Positions 26,854 through 34,906 of a stretch of DNA of 48,007 nt are shown one piece after another. The notes under the pieces were generated by a model. It did not search any database. It was given only the letters and a program-made list of their open reading frames with translations, and was not told the origin of the DNA. Position 1 is the stretch's first letter. Every line of letters begins with the position of its first letter. The stretch lies in the IMG/VR virus record IMGVR_UViG_3300050821_000756, positions 1 through 48,007 of that record, one strand, 5' to 3'. The translations under genes and the position numbers were made by a program. The stretch is from a virus.

Positions 26854-27185
26854 TATTCAACCTCTTGCAGAATAACGTCAACTTCTACTATTTCTAAATC
26901 ATTAGCCGTTCTACCATCTGGTTTAATATCATAGTCATCTTCCCATTCTCCTGTCCATTGATTCTGATAGCCTTTATGTTTTCCGTTAGGATTAGACGCC
27001 CACATATATATGCACCTTGCAGCTCTACGTCTTGTATCTATTAATCTAGGAACTCCTAATCCTAATCCAAATTCATGTTCTGGGTGACTCGGATTCCAGT
27101 GAGAATAACCTTTATCCTTTCTACTCTGTGGCATTATCTCGCCAGTAGCTTTATGCCGAATGACGTAATATCTATATGAAGTCAT
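26853..27185 (-). CDS. Unknown early phage protein
   Basis: A 110-residue protein starting at ATG 27185, overlapping the upstream TGA (ATGA). Strand-rich with conserved-looking aromatic residues (YRYYVIRHKATGEIMPQ; SHWNPSHP; CIYMWASNPNGKHKGYQN). Proteins with this opening are seen in many phage early regions, but their role is unknown to me. Confidence 0.65.
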   Translation of the reverse strand: MTSYRYYVIRHKATGEIMPQSRKDKGYSHWNPSHPEHEFGLGLGVPRLIDTRRRAARCIYMWASNPNGKHKGYQNQWTGEWEDDYDIKPDGRTANDLEIVEVDVILQEVE

Positions 27186-27346
27186 GAAGCATCATTAAGT
27201 CTTGCTAGCAGTTTATGGTAAAGCTTAAAGTGTATTTCCTCAAGTTCTTTAGTGAGAGGCTGAGAAGATGCTATTGCATAAACTAATATTTGTAATTCTG
27301 CTCTTGTTAGGCTTATGAGAGTTTTAGGCTCGTCAGTATCGGCCAA
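27182..27346 (-). CDS. 54-residue helical protein, unknown
   Basis: TTG start at 27346 with GAGAGG 5 bases upstream, overlapping the previous gene's end by 14 bases. The stop overlaps the next ATG (ATGA). All-helical (SLTRAELQILVYAIASSQPL). Evidence is the open frame, coupled ends and ribosome binding site. Function unknown. Confidence 0.5.
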   Translation of the reverse strand: MADTDEPKTLISLTRAELQILVYAIASSQPLTKELEEIHFKLYHKLLARLNDAS

Positions 27347-27563
27347 TGCGGCCTCTCTCTAATGCTAAGTTATACGCCGCTTCAAAATTCGCTGGTGCTC
27401 CATCTAATTCAGTTATACCAACTACTAATACATGAAAATTCTTTTTAAAGCGCAAATCTGTAATAGAATGAGGATAAAACCAACACTCTCTACCCCAATT
27501 TTGAGTTTGCGCGAACCTAGAGGCTTCAAGTTCGCTTTTAGCGAAAATGCATATTCTTGTCAT
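27333..27563 (-). CDS. Small alpha/beta early protein, unknown
   Basis: A 76-residue protein with ATG at 27563, coupled to the upstream stop (ATGA). It has a Rossmann-like opening strand-helix (MTRICIFAKSELEASRFAQT) and a second strand (FHVLVVGITEL), resembling small nucleotide- or DNA-binding phage proteins. No specific activity is recognised. Confidence 0.6.
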   Translation of the reverse strand: MTRICIFAKSELEASRFAQTQNWGRECWFYPHSITDLRFKKNFHVLVVGITELDGAPANFEAAYNLALERGRIGRY

Positions 27564-27736
27564 TTCTTCTCAATTCTATTATAGCAAGATGAGCATTTAG
27601 GAATATGTAGGACAATTTCTCCTTCAATTTGCATTGGTTTTCTCTTCCTTAAATATGGACAATCTAAATATTTATGAACACAATATCCCAGAGTGATTCT
27701 ACTATCTTTTTGAATGTGAAATGTCACGTATGTCAT
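27560..27736 (-). CDS. Small zinc-binding-type protein
   Basis: A 58-residue protein from ATG 27736, which overlaps the HNH gene's stop (ATGA); GGAAGGTGG lies just upstream. CSSC near the C-terminus plus two upstream Cys (GYCVHKYLDC) give a plausible zinc site. Function unknown. Confidence 0.6.
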   Translation of the reverse strand: MTYVTFHIQKDSRITLGYCVHKYLDCPYLRKRKPMQIEGEIVLHIPKCSSCYNRIEKK

Positions 27737-28206
27737 GTCCACCTTCCTAATTTCCTAGCTTTTTCCTGTCTCTTACGTATTCTACATGTATTACAAATTC
27801 TTACTATCTTACCTTTACTCCAACCAGTTTTAGTTATTCTTGTTGTATAAGGTCCACCACATTCAGGACATACTTCTTTATAGTTTGAAGTTCCATCTCT
27901 TTTTCTATCTCTCATATTGTCTGTATGAGTGCCTGGCTGTAAATGGTCTGGATTAAAGCAGGCTCTACTACATCCAGTATTATGTCTAGAATCCCACTTA
28001 GCATCACTATAATCAAGATTATGATAAATGGCTACTATGAGTCTATGTAATCTAAAATAGACCTTCTCAACTTGTATTGGTACATATCCTTCATCATCAG
28101 GTCTATTAGGAGGTATCCAACAGTTATTTTCATTTATAGTTTTAGGAAAATTATTAACCCACTCTCTATTTAATTGTGATAGTTTATAAACTTTATATCC
28201 TTTCAT
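27733..28206 (-). CDS. HNH homing-type endonuclease
   Basis: A 157-residue protein with the HNH motif SRHNTGCSRACFNPDHLQPG (about residues 73-92) followed by THTDNMRDR, and a C-terminal four-Cys zinc ribbon (CPECG...CNTC). Such enzymes cut DNA at a recognition site and are commonly inserted as free-standing genes in phage operons. Here it sits directly behind the DNA polymerase gene with a four-base overlap, a favourite insertion context for homing endonucleases. Confidence 0.82.
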   Translation of the reverse strand: MKGYKVYKLSQLNREWVNNFPKTINENNCWIPPNRPDDEGYVPIQVEKVYFRLHRLIVAIYHNLDYSDAKWDSRHNTGCSRACFNPDHLQPGTHTDNMRDRKRDGTSNYKEVCPECGGPYTTRITKTGWSKGKIVRICNTCRIRKRQEKARKLGRWT

Positions 28207-30680
28207 ATCTTGACGTGTTCAAATTCTGCATAGTTGGTGTGAGAAATTTCAATGTCACAAGGAATAATAAGATCATAATCACGCTTTAACGTGCAATATG
28301 TTCTGAAGTTTACAGGTGTTTCCATATGTTTCTTCATCAATCGAGCATATGGTTCCCAGTTATTTGCTGGAGCCTGTAGAGTGAGAGAGTCATGTTTCTC
28401 TTCTGCCCATAAAACTTCACCATCTCCATTGAGTTCTTCGTCTATCTTTAGTGCGGCACCTTGAACTACATGAGAGACTGTTCTCTGTGGAAGATTTGCG
28501 AAAGCTTCTTGATACAAACTATTGTCTAATCTTCCATTAAACACACGTACACCCCCCATTGGGTCGATGAGAACTCTTGAAGAATCAATTGCGTTTTTAA
28601 TGTCAATGTGAAATTTACCACGAATCTTAGGACTAGCATTATGAAAAAGTTCTAGAAGTTGGTTAGCTTTCCACTCACTAATGTCCATAGGAATCTCAAA
28701 TTTTTGTGCATTCGTATTGAAAGTCAGCATAAAAGTATGCTTCTTCATGTCATATGATGCAGCATATCGAACAGTTTTAGCTGTATATCTCTCAACTCCT
28801 CCTTTTGGTAGATTGTCTATTATCGTATCATGAAACTTTATACTGAGTTCTAATTTTTGTGTATAACCGAAAAGTAAACCAGCCGTTCGTCTATGCACAT
28901 CGACTCTATCGAAAGCTTGTAAGAGTTCATAATCCTCACTCAATACTGCAATCACTCTAGCTTCCGCTTGTGAGGAATCTGCCTGAAGAATAACTTTTCC
29001 TTCATCAGCTATAAACATTGATTTAATATCTTTGCCTAATCGACCATGAGCACTAATGGTGTGATCGGCTAATCCTATTTTCTTTGGCCTAAATGGTTTC
29101 TTTAAGATACCTGTAGATGAACGACATGTTTCTGTAGCGATTATATTATATGCGCTCTTTGTTCTTCCGTCATAGTCTGGCGAAAAGTTAATCTGACGTG
29201 ATTTTTGATCTCTTATGCGTCTCTCTTCTAATACATCCTTTAAGATTTCTTTTTGTTCCTTTTTCTTACAACTACTCATTAGCGAGTTAATAGTGTCTTC
29301 GGAAGTTGGATCACGCTTACGAACTTTAAATTTCATTATCTGATATAATAAACGGTGCATTTGGGGATATGATTTCGTATTAATATCATCGCCGATTGCC
29401 GCAACCAGTTTCTCATGCACTTCTTTCTGCATAGCAGAGTATTTGATAAGCAACTGGTGCTTGCGGCTGAAATCTATCCGCTTACCAGTTGTCTGAAGCT
29501 TCAAGTAAAACTTATGTTTTCGCATCATGTAATCATAGTAATATTTTACCAGCGGAACGCTGAACTGTTCTTGCATTTCATATAAATCTTTTTCTTGTGC
29601 TTCGTCTACTTCAAACTCGACCGCACAATCTCTTGCATTATATTTAAGGAAGTTTTCAAACTTGACTTTTCCCAGCTTGTATTCTTTCCCCTCATCCTTA
29701 TAAAATGGTTCCCTGGTCCATATCGAAGAGACAACGTGTAATTTTTTGACTGGGAGTTCTGGAAAGATAACTCTAGTTTTAATGAGAGTGTCTGAATAGA
29801 CAGTTGGGCATTCAAATCCGATAAGTCCAAGCTTGTACTCATCGTAGAGGAAGTTATGACCGATGATTTTAGTTCGGCGCAGCCGTTCATCTATGATTCT
29901 CCAACATTCCTCTAACTCGTTATCTCCCATATCAGTCAGTTTATTAGTTCCGATGTGTCTTAAAAGCGGTATTGAAATGGCGTGGTGTTTATTAAATGCG
30001 AAGCCTACACAGCACGGGACACAGTTGATAGATTCTATGTCCACAGCGGCTTTGTCCAGCTTCTCATACGATCTAAAGAAGCGATGCAATTCAAGAGAGT
30101 TTCTTATCACGCTCAGTTCGCGTGTTGGAAGAATCAGCTCCGCTGTGAGAGATTCCTCTGCGGCTCGGATTACGTCTGCCTGTATAATTTTATTCCAGAC
30201 CCAACTTAATCCGCCTTTAGATTCATCATCTTCTGTTGCACCGCGAGAGAACAATGCGGCTGGATGAATTGTGGGGACTACTTTTGTGATACCATCTTTG
30301 GCGGAAAGAATACTTCCGCGATAATTAAGAATGCCAGAGACATTACACACAGCTTGGAGAGCAAGATCGCCAACTGCCAAAATACAATTAGGATGGAGTT
30401 TGTTGATTTCATGAGTCCAGAGTTCCTCGATGCTCCTCTCGATTGAAACATCTATCAAGTGAAGCTTTTTCAAGTCGTTATACGGCGGTCTGAATTTAAC
30501 TACATTTGTTATAAAGCAATCTGAGCGACGTATTCCAGCCTTGAAGAGATGATCATTTAAAATCTGTCCTGTGGGACCAACGAACGGCTGACCTTGTTCA
30601 TCTTCATATTTTCCTGGCGCTTCTCCAATTATCATTAATTTTGGGTCTACGGGGCCGGTGCCAGGGATGTATTGAGGCAT
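28203..30680 (-). CDS. Uracil-DNA-glycosylase / family A DNA polymerase fusion
   Basis: An 825-residue replicative polymerase. Residues 1-170 resemble family 4 uracil-DNA glycosylase: GEAPGKYEDEQGQPF (19-33) and the HPAALFS catalytic-loop segment (139-145), but without the usual Fe-S cysteines at the N-terminus. A complete 3'-5' exonuclease follows: DIES (Asp214, Glu216), NFLYD (Asn276, Asp280) and YNARD (Tyr347, Asp351). Polymerase motifs are A, ADSSQAEAR (Asp568, Glu573); B, RYTAKTVRY (Arg631, Lys635, Tyr639); and C, KHDS (His763, Asp764). Tyr639 takes the place of Phe762 of E. coli Pol I, as in T7 polymerase. No 5' nuclease domain is present. Confidence 0.9.
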   Translation of the reverse strand: MPQYIPGTGPVDPKLMIIGEAPGKYEDEQGQPFVGPTGQILNDHLFKAGIRRSDCFITNVVKFRPPYNDLKKLHLIDVSIERSIEELWTHEINKLHPNCILAVGDLALQAVCNVSGILNYRGSILSAKDGITKVVPTIHPAALFSRGATEDDESKGGLSWVWNKIIQADVIRAAEESLTAELILPTRELSVIRNSLELHRFFRSYEKLDKAAVDIESINCVPCCVGFAFNKHHAISIPLLRHIGTNKLTDMGDNELEECWRIIDERLRRTKIIGHNFLYDEYKLGLIGFECPTVYSDTLIKTRVIFPELPVKKLHVVSSIWTREPFYKDEGKEYKLGKVKFENFLKYNARDCAVEFEVDEAQEKDLYEMQEQFSVPLVKYYYDYMMRKHKFYLKLQTTGKRIDFSRKHQLLIKYSAMQKEVHEKLVAAIGDDINTKSYPQMHRLLYQIMKFKVRKRDPTSEDTINSLMSSCKKKEQKEILKDVLEERRIRDQKSRQINFSPDYDGRTKSAYNIIATETCRSSTGILKKPFRPKKIGLADHTISAHGRLGKDIKSMFIADEGKVILQADSSQAEARVIAVLSEDYELLQAFDRVDVHRRTAGLLFGYTQKLELSIKFHDTIIDNLPKGGVERYTAKTVRYAASYDMKKHTFMLTFNTNAQKFEIPMDISEWKANQLLELFHNASPKIRGKFHIDIKNAIDSSRVLIDPMGGVRVFNGRLDNSLYQEAFANLPQRTVSHVVQGAALKIDEELNGDGEVLWAEEKHDSLTLQAPANNWEPYARLMKKHMETPVNFRTYCTLKRDYDLIIPCDIEISHTNYAEFEHVKI

Positions 30681-30844
30681 TAGTCCTCGTAATCATCTGG
30701 AAAGTATTCTTCTCCATCATCTAAATCTTCTCTATACATCGTCACTATTCTATCATACATTTCACATTTTGTATTTAAACACACTCTATCATTGAAGTTT
30801 ATAGTGAATAAGTGTTTGCCGCAAGCGACACATTCAGTTCTCAA
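30680..30844 (-). CDS. 54-residue zinc-ribbon protein
   Basis: An open frame from TTG 30844, overlapping the previous gene's end, to TAA 30682-30680, where it overlaps the polymerase ATG (TAATG). It has CVACGK and CLNTKC, a four-Cys zinc site, then an acidic tail (EDLDDGEEYFPDDYED). The coupled stop/start with the polymerase and the zinc pattern support it as a gene. The exact start codon is uncertain. Function unknown. Confidence 0.6.
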   Translation of the reverse strand: MRTECVACGKHLFTINFNDRVCLNTKCEMYDRIVTMYREDLDDGEEYFPDDYED

Positions 30845-31088
30845 GTTCTCGCTCCTTCTTTTTTAATCTAATGAAGTTGAGAGCTTCGTAGGCGTATGAG
30901 AACTGCTCTAAATCATAAATCTTCGATTCTTTCGCCAATAAAATATCTTCACATACTGATCCCAAGGAGCGTCTTAGCGACTTGGCTGTCTGAGTGAGGG
31001 TCCATTTCTTATCGTGAGTGAGTCTCTGCTTGCGGTGATAATCGGCTGTCTGTCTTGCTTGTTTAAGCCAGTCTGGTTCTGAAGACAT
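30834..31088 (-). CDS. Small helix-turn-helix-like protein
   Basis: An 84-residue basic helical protein with a possible helix-turn-helix (WTLTQTAKSLRRSLGSVCED, about 29-48). It lies next to the tRNA gene and before the polymerase. It may be a small DNA-binding regulator or replication accessory. The helix-turn-helix reading is by eye. Confidence 0.55.
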   Translation of the reverse strand: MSSEPDWLKQARQTADYHRKQRLTHDKKWTLTQTAKSLRRSLGSVCEDILLAKESKIYDLEQFSYAYEALNFIRLKKKERELEN

Positions 31089-31095
31089 TAAAGAA

Positions 31096-31177
31096 TCCCG
31101 GCAGAAGGACTCGAACCTTCACGCTTTTCAGCGTCTGATCTTAAATCAGATGCGTCTTCCAATTTCGCCATGCCGGG
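31096..31177 (-). tRNA. tRNA-Leu (anticodon UAA)
   Basis: On the minus strand an 82-base cloverleaf folds: acceptor CCCGGCA/TGCCGGG with discriminator A73, D-arm, anticodon stem TCTGA/TCAGA with loop TTTAAGA (anticodon TAA, reads UUA), long variable arm CGCT/AGCG (type II, as expected for Leu), and T-arm GAAGG-TTCGAGT-CCTTC. No CCA is encoded. It sits between early genes within the leftward operon. UUA is a frequent Leu codon in this AT-rich genome, so the tRNA probably supports translation of phage genes. Confidence 0.95.
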
Positions 31178-31187
31178 AAAGACTAAC

Positions 31188-31583
31188 CTACGCTGCTTTC
31201 AACGGCTTGTAATCCTCAATCGTATCATATCCAGTCTTCTTATCCTTAATGATATAAATCATCATCTTATGTCCAACTGTTTGTTGAAACAATTCACTTG
31301 ATACTTCATATCCACCATTTGCTGTCTTAGGAAAGCCAAGAACAGCGTAGAGATGTCTACCCATTCCTAATGCCTTCTCATTAAAGTATCGACGCAGTTC
31401 TCGACCTTTATATTGACCGTCTATAATAGTGAAAAAGAAGATACTGTTCATAGAACCATCAGAAGGCTTATCATCTTTATCCTTAACTACCGCTTCATCA
31501 TACTTGGTGATTTCAGCCGGATACCACCCTGGTAGGATTGTTTCTCTTTCCTTCAGATCTTCTGGTGAAAGGACTACTCTCAT
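31188..31583 (-). CDS. Single-strand-binding / recombination accessory-like protein
   Basis: A 131-residue protein from ATG 31583 with GAGG 6 bases upstream; an in-frame TTG at 31595 overlaps the upstream stop. It is rich in beta-strands (GWYPAEITKYDEAVVKDKDD; FFFTIIDGQYKGRELRRYF; HKMMIYIIKDKKTGYDTI), like the OB-fold or DUF669-type phage proteins that often accompany Sak4-type ATPases. Being directly behind the Sak4-like gene supports an ssDNA-binding role. Not proven. Confidence 0.6.
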   Translation of the reverse strand: MRVVLSPEDLKERETILPGWYPAEITKYDEAVVKDKDDKPSDGSMNSIFFFTIIDGQYKGRELRRYFNEKALGMGRHLYAVLGFPKTANGGYEVSSELFQQTVGHKMMIYIIKDKKTGYDTIEDYKPLKAA

Positions 31584-31591
31584 TGTGTGCC

Positions 31592-32452
31592 TCAAACTTT
31601 CCAGTTTGTCGTGGTTTGCGTGTCGTTAGCTGTTTTATTAAATGGGTTTGGTTTGGGTGCTTGCGGCTCTTTGCTTGGTTGTTTTGTGTCTCCTTTATCT
31701 AGCAAGTCTTTCCATACACTATAAAATAATTTATTAGTTATATCAAATTCTCCAGGAATGTCTAAGGCGGTTTTAGCAAAGTCGTCTCCTATTTGATCCG
31801 TAAACACTACTCTCTTATTCGTATTATCATTAAAATCAACGCGTCTAGCAAAATGATAAATTTCATTAAAATATCCAGGAACTATTGCTCCAACTTTCTG
31901 TCCATAGCTCACAATAGATACTACTTTGCTCACAATCATACTACCACCTGAACCAGTCATACTCAATGATGGCAGAGGATGAGCTGTTACTATTACGTGA
32001 CACGAAAGAGTTTTCATTATGTCAAGAGCTTGACTGACTAGGCTGGTTTCCACCTTGTAAGAATCAAAGTCTGGAATGAGGTTAGGTCCATCGCTTTTCC
32101 TGGCTTTTGGACTTCTGAATCCCAATGACCAATTAACTGCTGAGGCTGTGAGACTGGTTATTGAGTCTGTTATAACTGCTCTATAGGGACAGTCTTTGCT
32201 GAATCCAATTAGCTTGTTTAAGAACTCATTAGCATTGTGGCTACTGTATGTATCGTAATTAACATTATCTAGCAGTTCCGGACAATGTTTCTTGAAGAAA
32301 GTTAATACTGGAAGCATTCTACCATCGAAATCAAATACGTATATAGGTCCTTCAGAGGCAAATGTGCAAGCGGCTATAGTCTTGCCCATTCCATTAGCTC
32401 CTTTAAGAAGCATTGATATATTTCTACTTGGAGTTAGTTGACTAAGTTTCAA
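31592..32452 (-). CDS. Sak4-like RecA-fold recombinase ATPase
   Basis: A 286-residue protein with Walker A GANGMGKT (residues 18-25), the strand IYVFDFDGR (about 37-45), a Walker-B-like AVITDSITSL segment (about 94-103), and a RecA-fold order typical of phage Sak4-type single-strand annealing/recombination ATPases. The C-terminal tail (about 255-286) is disordered and includes KPNPFNK, an NPF motif found in other proteins here. It lies between zinc-ribbon and SSB-like genes, coupled by ATGA to the former. Confidence 0.78.
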   Translation of the reverse strand: MKLSQLTPSRNISMLLKGANGMGKTIAACTFASEGPIYVFDFDGRMLPVLTFFKKHCPELLDNVNYDTYSSHNANEFLNKLIGFSKDCPYRAVITDSITSLTASAVNWSLGFRSPKARKSDGPNLIPDFDSYKVETSLVSQALDIMKTLSCHVIVTAHPLPSLSMTGSGGSMIVSKVVSIVSYGQKVGAIVPGYFNEIYHFARRVDFNDNTNKRVVFTDQIGDDFAKTALDIPGEFDITNKLFYSVWKDLLDKGDTKQPSKEPQAPKPNPFNKTANDTQTTTNWKV

Positions 32453-32817
32453 ATTTCTTCCTCCTTTTCTTGAGCTTTGTGGATCTCCATTTGCATCTTC
32501 TCTGCTAAACTTAATTCTTCTAGTTCTGGTTGTGGATGCATAGATTCTAATAGAAGTGAGTCTTGTAAAATTCCGGGACCAACTTCTATTAATCCATTCT
32601 TAGGTTTGTGACATGAATCGCAATGCGGCTTTGCCAGTCGAAGCGCGTATTCACTCATGATAAAGGATTCACCGCATCGCCAACAGATTGAACGCTTGCC
32701 GAGAGCTAATGCGATGTTGCATTTATTACTGCAATCTGGTAAAACACAAAAAAAGATAATGTTTCCAGTTTTATAACGGAGCCTCTTATATTTATGAATA
32801 TGATTACTTTTTGTCAT
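32449..32817 (-). CDS. Zinc-ribbon early protein
   Basis: A 122-residue protein starting at ATG 32817 inside the previous stop. Two Cys clusters (CVLPDCSNKC; CWRCG...HCDSC) can hold two zinc ions. The C-terminal third is acidic and helical. Proteins opening with HKYKRLRYKTG-like segments and several CxxC pairs recur in phage replication modules. Probably nucleic-acid or protein binding; exact role unknown. Confidence 0.7.
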   Translation of the reverse strand: MTKSNHIHKYKRLRYKTGNIIFFCVLPDCSNKCNIALALGKRSICWRCGESFIMSEYALRLAKPHCDSCHKPKNGLIEVGPGILQDSLLLESMHPQPELEELSLAEKMQMEIHKAQEKEEEI

Positions 32818-33260
32818 CTAGGTGGCAAACCTTTCATCATTCTCCAAGCTTGCTCTGCTTTCGTTCCATGATGATAACGATATCTAGATTCAATTGCTTT
32901 AGGATTCATACTGTAATTATTCTTAATATGATTCTTTATGAAGGGTATAGCTATTTTCTTATATTGTGCTTTTTTAGTCGGTCCCAACCATTTCCACAGC
33001 ATACATATTGCTTGTTGAGAATGCTCAAATTTAGTAATAGTCATATAAAAATACCACTTCTTATAAAGTTTATCTTTATATGTTCTTATATATCCAAATC
33101 CTACAGCTTTTACAAATCTCTCTAATGGAAAAGACTCGGCTTGTCCCAGTTGAATAACTGGAGCCATACTTCTAGCTCTTCCACTAGGTTTAGTTGTTGA
33201 GCCTTCTCCATCAAAGAATCCAGCAGCCCAAGCTAACTCATGAGTGTCGATCTTTATCAT
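32814..33260 (-). CDS. LAGLIDADG-type homing endonuclease (second)
   Basis: A 148-residue protein with a single LAGLIDADG-like helix LAWAAGFFDGEGS (residues 8-20) followed by a basic beta-alpha domain (FGYIRTYKDKLYKKWYFYMT). It is not closely similar to the first LAGLIDADG gene at 1175 outside the motif. It is inserted upstream of the zinc-ribbon/Sak4 pair and preceded by a 160-base non-coding stretch with a long inverted repeat. ATGA overlap with the next gene. Confidence 0.75.
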   Translation of the reverse strand: MIKIDTHELAWAAGFFDGEGSTTKPSGRARSMAPVIQLGQAESFPLERFVKAVGFGYIRTYKDKLYKKWYFYMTITKFEHSQQAICMLWKWLGPTKKAQYKKIAIPFIKNHIKNNYSMNPKAIESRYRYHHGTKAEQAWRMMKGLPPR

Positions 33261-33280
33261 CTGTTTCTTTCAGAGAAAGC

Positions 33281-33338
33281 GATTCAGCCGCAGTCAACGG
33301 CAGTCCGAAGACTTGCTCAATGTGAATGCGGCTGAATC
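33281..33338. repeat. 12-bp inverted repeat in an early intergenic region
   Basis: GATTCAGCCGCA (33281-33292) and its exact inverse TGCGGCTGAATC (33327-33338) flank 34 bases. They lie in the 159-base gap between the small gene ending at 33420 and the LAGLIDADG gene (start 33260). A CTTTC-AGA-GAAAG palindrome is adjacent at 33268-33280. In the leftward transcript this would form a stem upstream of the endonuclease gene. It could be a processing site, an attenuator or the edge of an inserted mobile gene. No T-run on either side. Confidence 0.6.
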
Positions 33339-33419
33339 TATCATCACTCCATAAGCACTACTGTTAGGTTCTGCCACTTTCACAGACATATAACGGCTCT
33401 GGAGCAATGAATCTTGTTG

Positions 33420-33635
33420 TTAGTCCATTAAGACTTCATAAAATCTAATATCCGAACGGTCTATAATATGATGTTTAAATGCTGGATTGTCTTTTTCTTG
33501 TTCCAAGTATTCCTCTCTTGTCGCTTCTCTGACAACTAATACTGTTACATCATAATGCCAAGCTGCATTCATATCAGTCATATCATTCGTTACTGTCTTA
33601 CCAATTGGCAATTCCATATATGTATAGCAAATCAC
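33420..33635 (-). CDS. Small early protein, unknown
   Basis: A 71-residue protein with a GTG start at 33635, overlapping the nuclease gene's TAG, and GGAG about 7 bases upstream. Acidic alpha/beta (YDVTVLVVREATREEYLEQE). Function unknown. Confidence 0.6.
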   Translation of the reverse strand: MICYTYMELPIGKTVTNDMTDMNAAWHYDVTVLVVREATREEYLEQEKDNPAFKHHIIDRSDIRFYEVLMD

Positions 33636-34558
33636 TACTCAACTCCTAGAGGTTTTGTAACGTCCCACTCTTCAACTTCCACAAAGTTATTTTCCAACTT
33701 GAAATCTTTGGCTTCTTGTCCACTACTGTCACAAATTGAATAATACTCACAGAGACGGTTAAATTTGTTGCAGCTCGATGAAACTTCCGGCCAATAGCCT
33801 TCAGCTACACAAGTTAGATATTGTTGTAACAGCATCTTCGTAAGATTGTTTTTCCAGTCATTTATGTAAATGGGGTCATAAGATAGCGGCAACCTTTTAA
33901 ATTTCTCGCTTGCGGGTATTGGCTTTTTCACGTCTGGGTCTTGCAAGCCGATTCTATTCACTATTAGATAATTGGATTCTGTTGCATTGCAATAGTTGAT
34001 GAATTGATTGCTCTTTCTCAATATCATGCTGTCGCGTGAATATGTTTTGTGGTCGTAGGGTAATCGACTATACGAAGATTGATTACCAATTCCTTTTTGA
34101 TTCACTAATAGGTCTATCTTGCCGCTGATGATAATACGGATTGAGTCATCCTCATACAGAGTGTAAGCGAATGGAGTTTCTACGTTTAAAATCTCTAATG
34201 TGTTCTCATCTTCACTTCTCCAATAGTCTACATTTTCTTCAACGGCACGTAGCAAGCGGCTGACTTCTTCCGGTTCACTGTTTGATTGCATCGGGTCGGA
34301 TGATATTTCCCTAATCTTCATCAGGCACGCTTCGCTTCGTTCAGAGAAATGCTTTCCCTCTCCAAGCATTCTGTAATAGATTGCCAAACCTTCATGCGCG
34401 AGTCCGCCCAAGTCTAGAGCTTTATTCTTGTAAATTACAGGAAGTCCCTTATTTCTAATGTGTCTGAAATAATAACGTCGAGGACAAGTTTCGAACAAGT
34501 CTATCTTTGAGGCGTCAAGGATTATATTTGCTTTAGGAGATTTAATAATATCAGTCAT
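33635..34558 (-). CDS. PD-(D/E)XK nuclease with Fe-S-type cysteines (Cas4/RecB-like)
   Basis: A 307-residue protein. It opens with an interrupted CPRRYYF motif (Cys25), then LGGLAHEGLAIYYR helix (50-63), the core GKIDLLV (Asp149) and YDHKT (Asp169, Lys171), which is the D-D-x-K catalytic set. Three C-terminal cysteines (Cys263, Cys270, Cys276) join Cys25 in the pattern of Cas4/AddB-type Fe-S nucleases. Such exonucleases resect DNA for phage recombination, in line with Sak4-like and SSB-like proteins nearby. Confidence 0.82.
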   Translation of the reverse strand: MTDIIKSPKANIILDASKIDLFETCPRRYYFRHIRNKGLPVIYKNKALDLGGLAHEGLAIYYRMLGEGKHFSERSEACLMKIREISSDPMQSNSEPEEVSRLLRAVEENVDYWRSEDENTLEILNVETPFAYTLYEDDSIRIIISGKIDLLVNQKGIGNQSSYSRLPYDHKTYSRDSMILRKSNQFINYCNATESNYLIVNRIGLQDPDVKKPIPASEKFKRLPLSYDPIYINDWKNNLTKMLLQQYLTCVAEGYWPEVSSSCNKFNRLCEYYSICDSSGQEAKDFKLENNFVEVEEWDVTKPLGVE

Positions 34559-34736
34559 TTAGTTCTTCTTTCAGAAACTTATAGACTTCTTCATCAGTTA
34601 CTACTGCATTTAAAGATACATTAGAACCTTCATGGTCATACTGTTCAAGGAAAGGCAATAGTAATTCCTTTCTAGAAGTGTAAAGTCTGCTCGTTGTTTC
34701 ACCATCTACCCAATTGATAATTAGATCATATTTCAT
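34551..34736 (-). CDS. Small early protein, unknown
   Basis: A 61-residue protein, ATG 34736 overlapping the upstream TGA (ATGA), ending within the nuclease gene start. Beta-strand N-terminus (MKYDLIINWVDGETTSRLYT) with acidic helical C-terminus. Unknown function. Confidence 0.6.
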   Translation of the reverse strand: MKYDLIINWVDGETTSRLYTSRKELLLPFLEQYDHEGSNVSLNAVVTDEEVYKFLKEELND

Positions 34737-34906
34737 TTCATCATCTTATGAGTCCATCTATGTTCTGGAATTGTATTCTTAGCCGCTTCCAACGTTGAGA
34801 AGTCTATCTTATAGAATGTCCAATTATCCATGATTGAGGTATCACGGCCATCTGAACAGCACTGAATACGAAAGACTTGACCATCTGTAACTATTCTACG
34901 AATCAT
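34733..34906 (-). CDS. Small early protein, unknown
   Basis: A 57-residue protein from ATG 34906, with GGAG 7-8 bases upstream; a longer in-frame start at 34933 lacks a good site. Contains a CC pair (FRIQCCSDGRDTSI). It overlaps its downstream neighbour by ATGA. Function unknown. Confidence 0.58.
   Translation of the reverse strand: MIRRIVTDGQVFRIQCCSDGRDTSIMDNWTFYKIDFSTLEAAKNTIPEHRWTHKMMK

Noticed and set aside
33294-33386. 31-residue leftward frame in the 33.3 kb gap
   Set aside because: No ribosome binding site and it lies over the inverted repeat; insufficient support.
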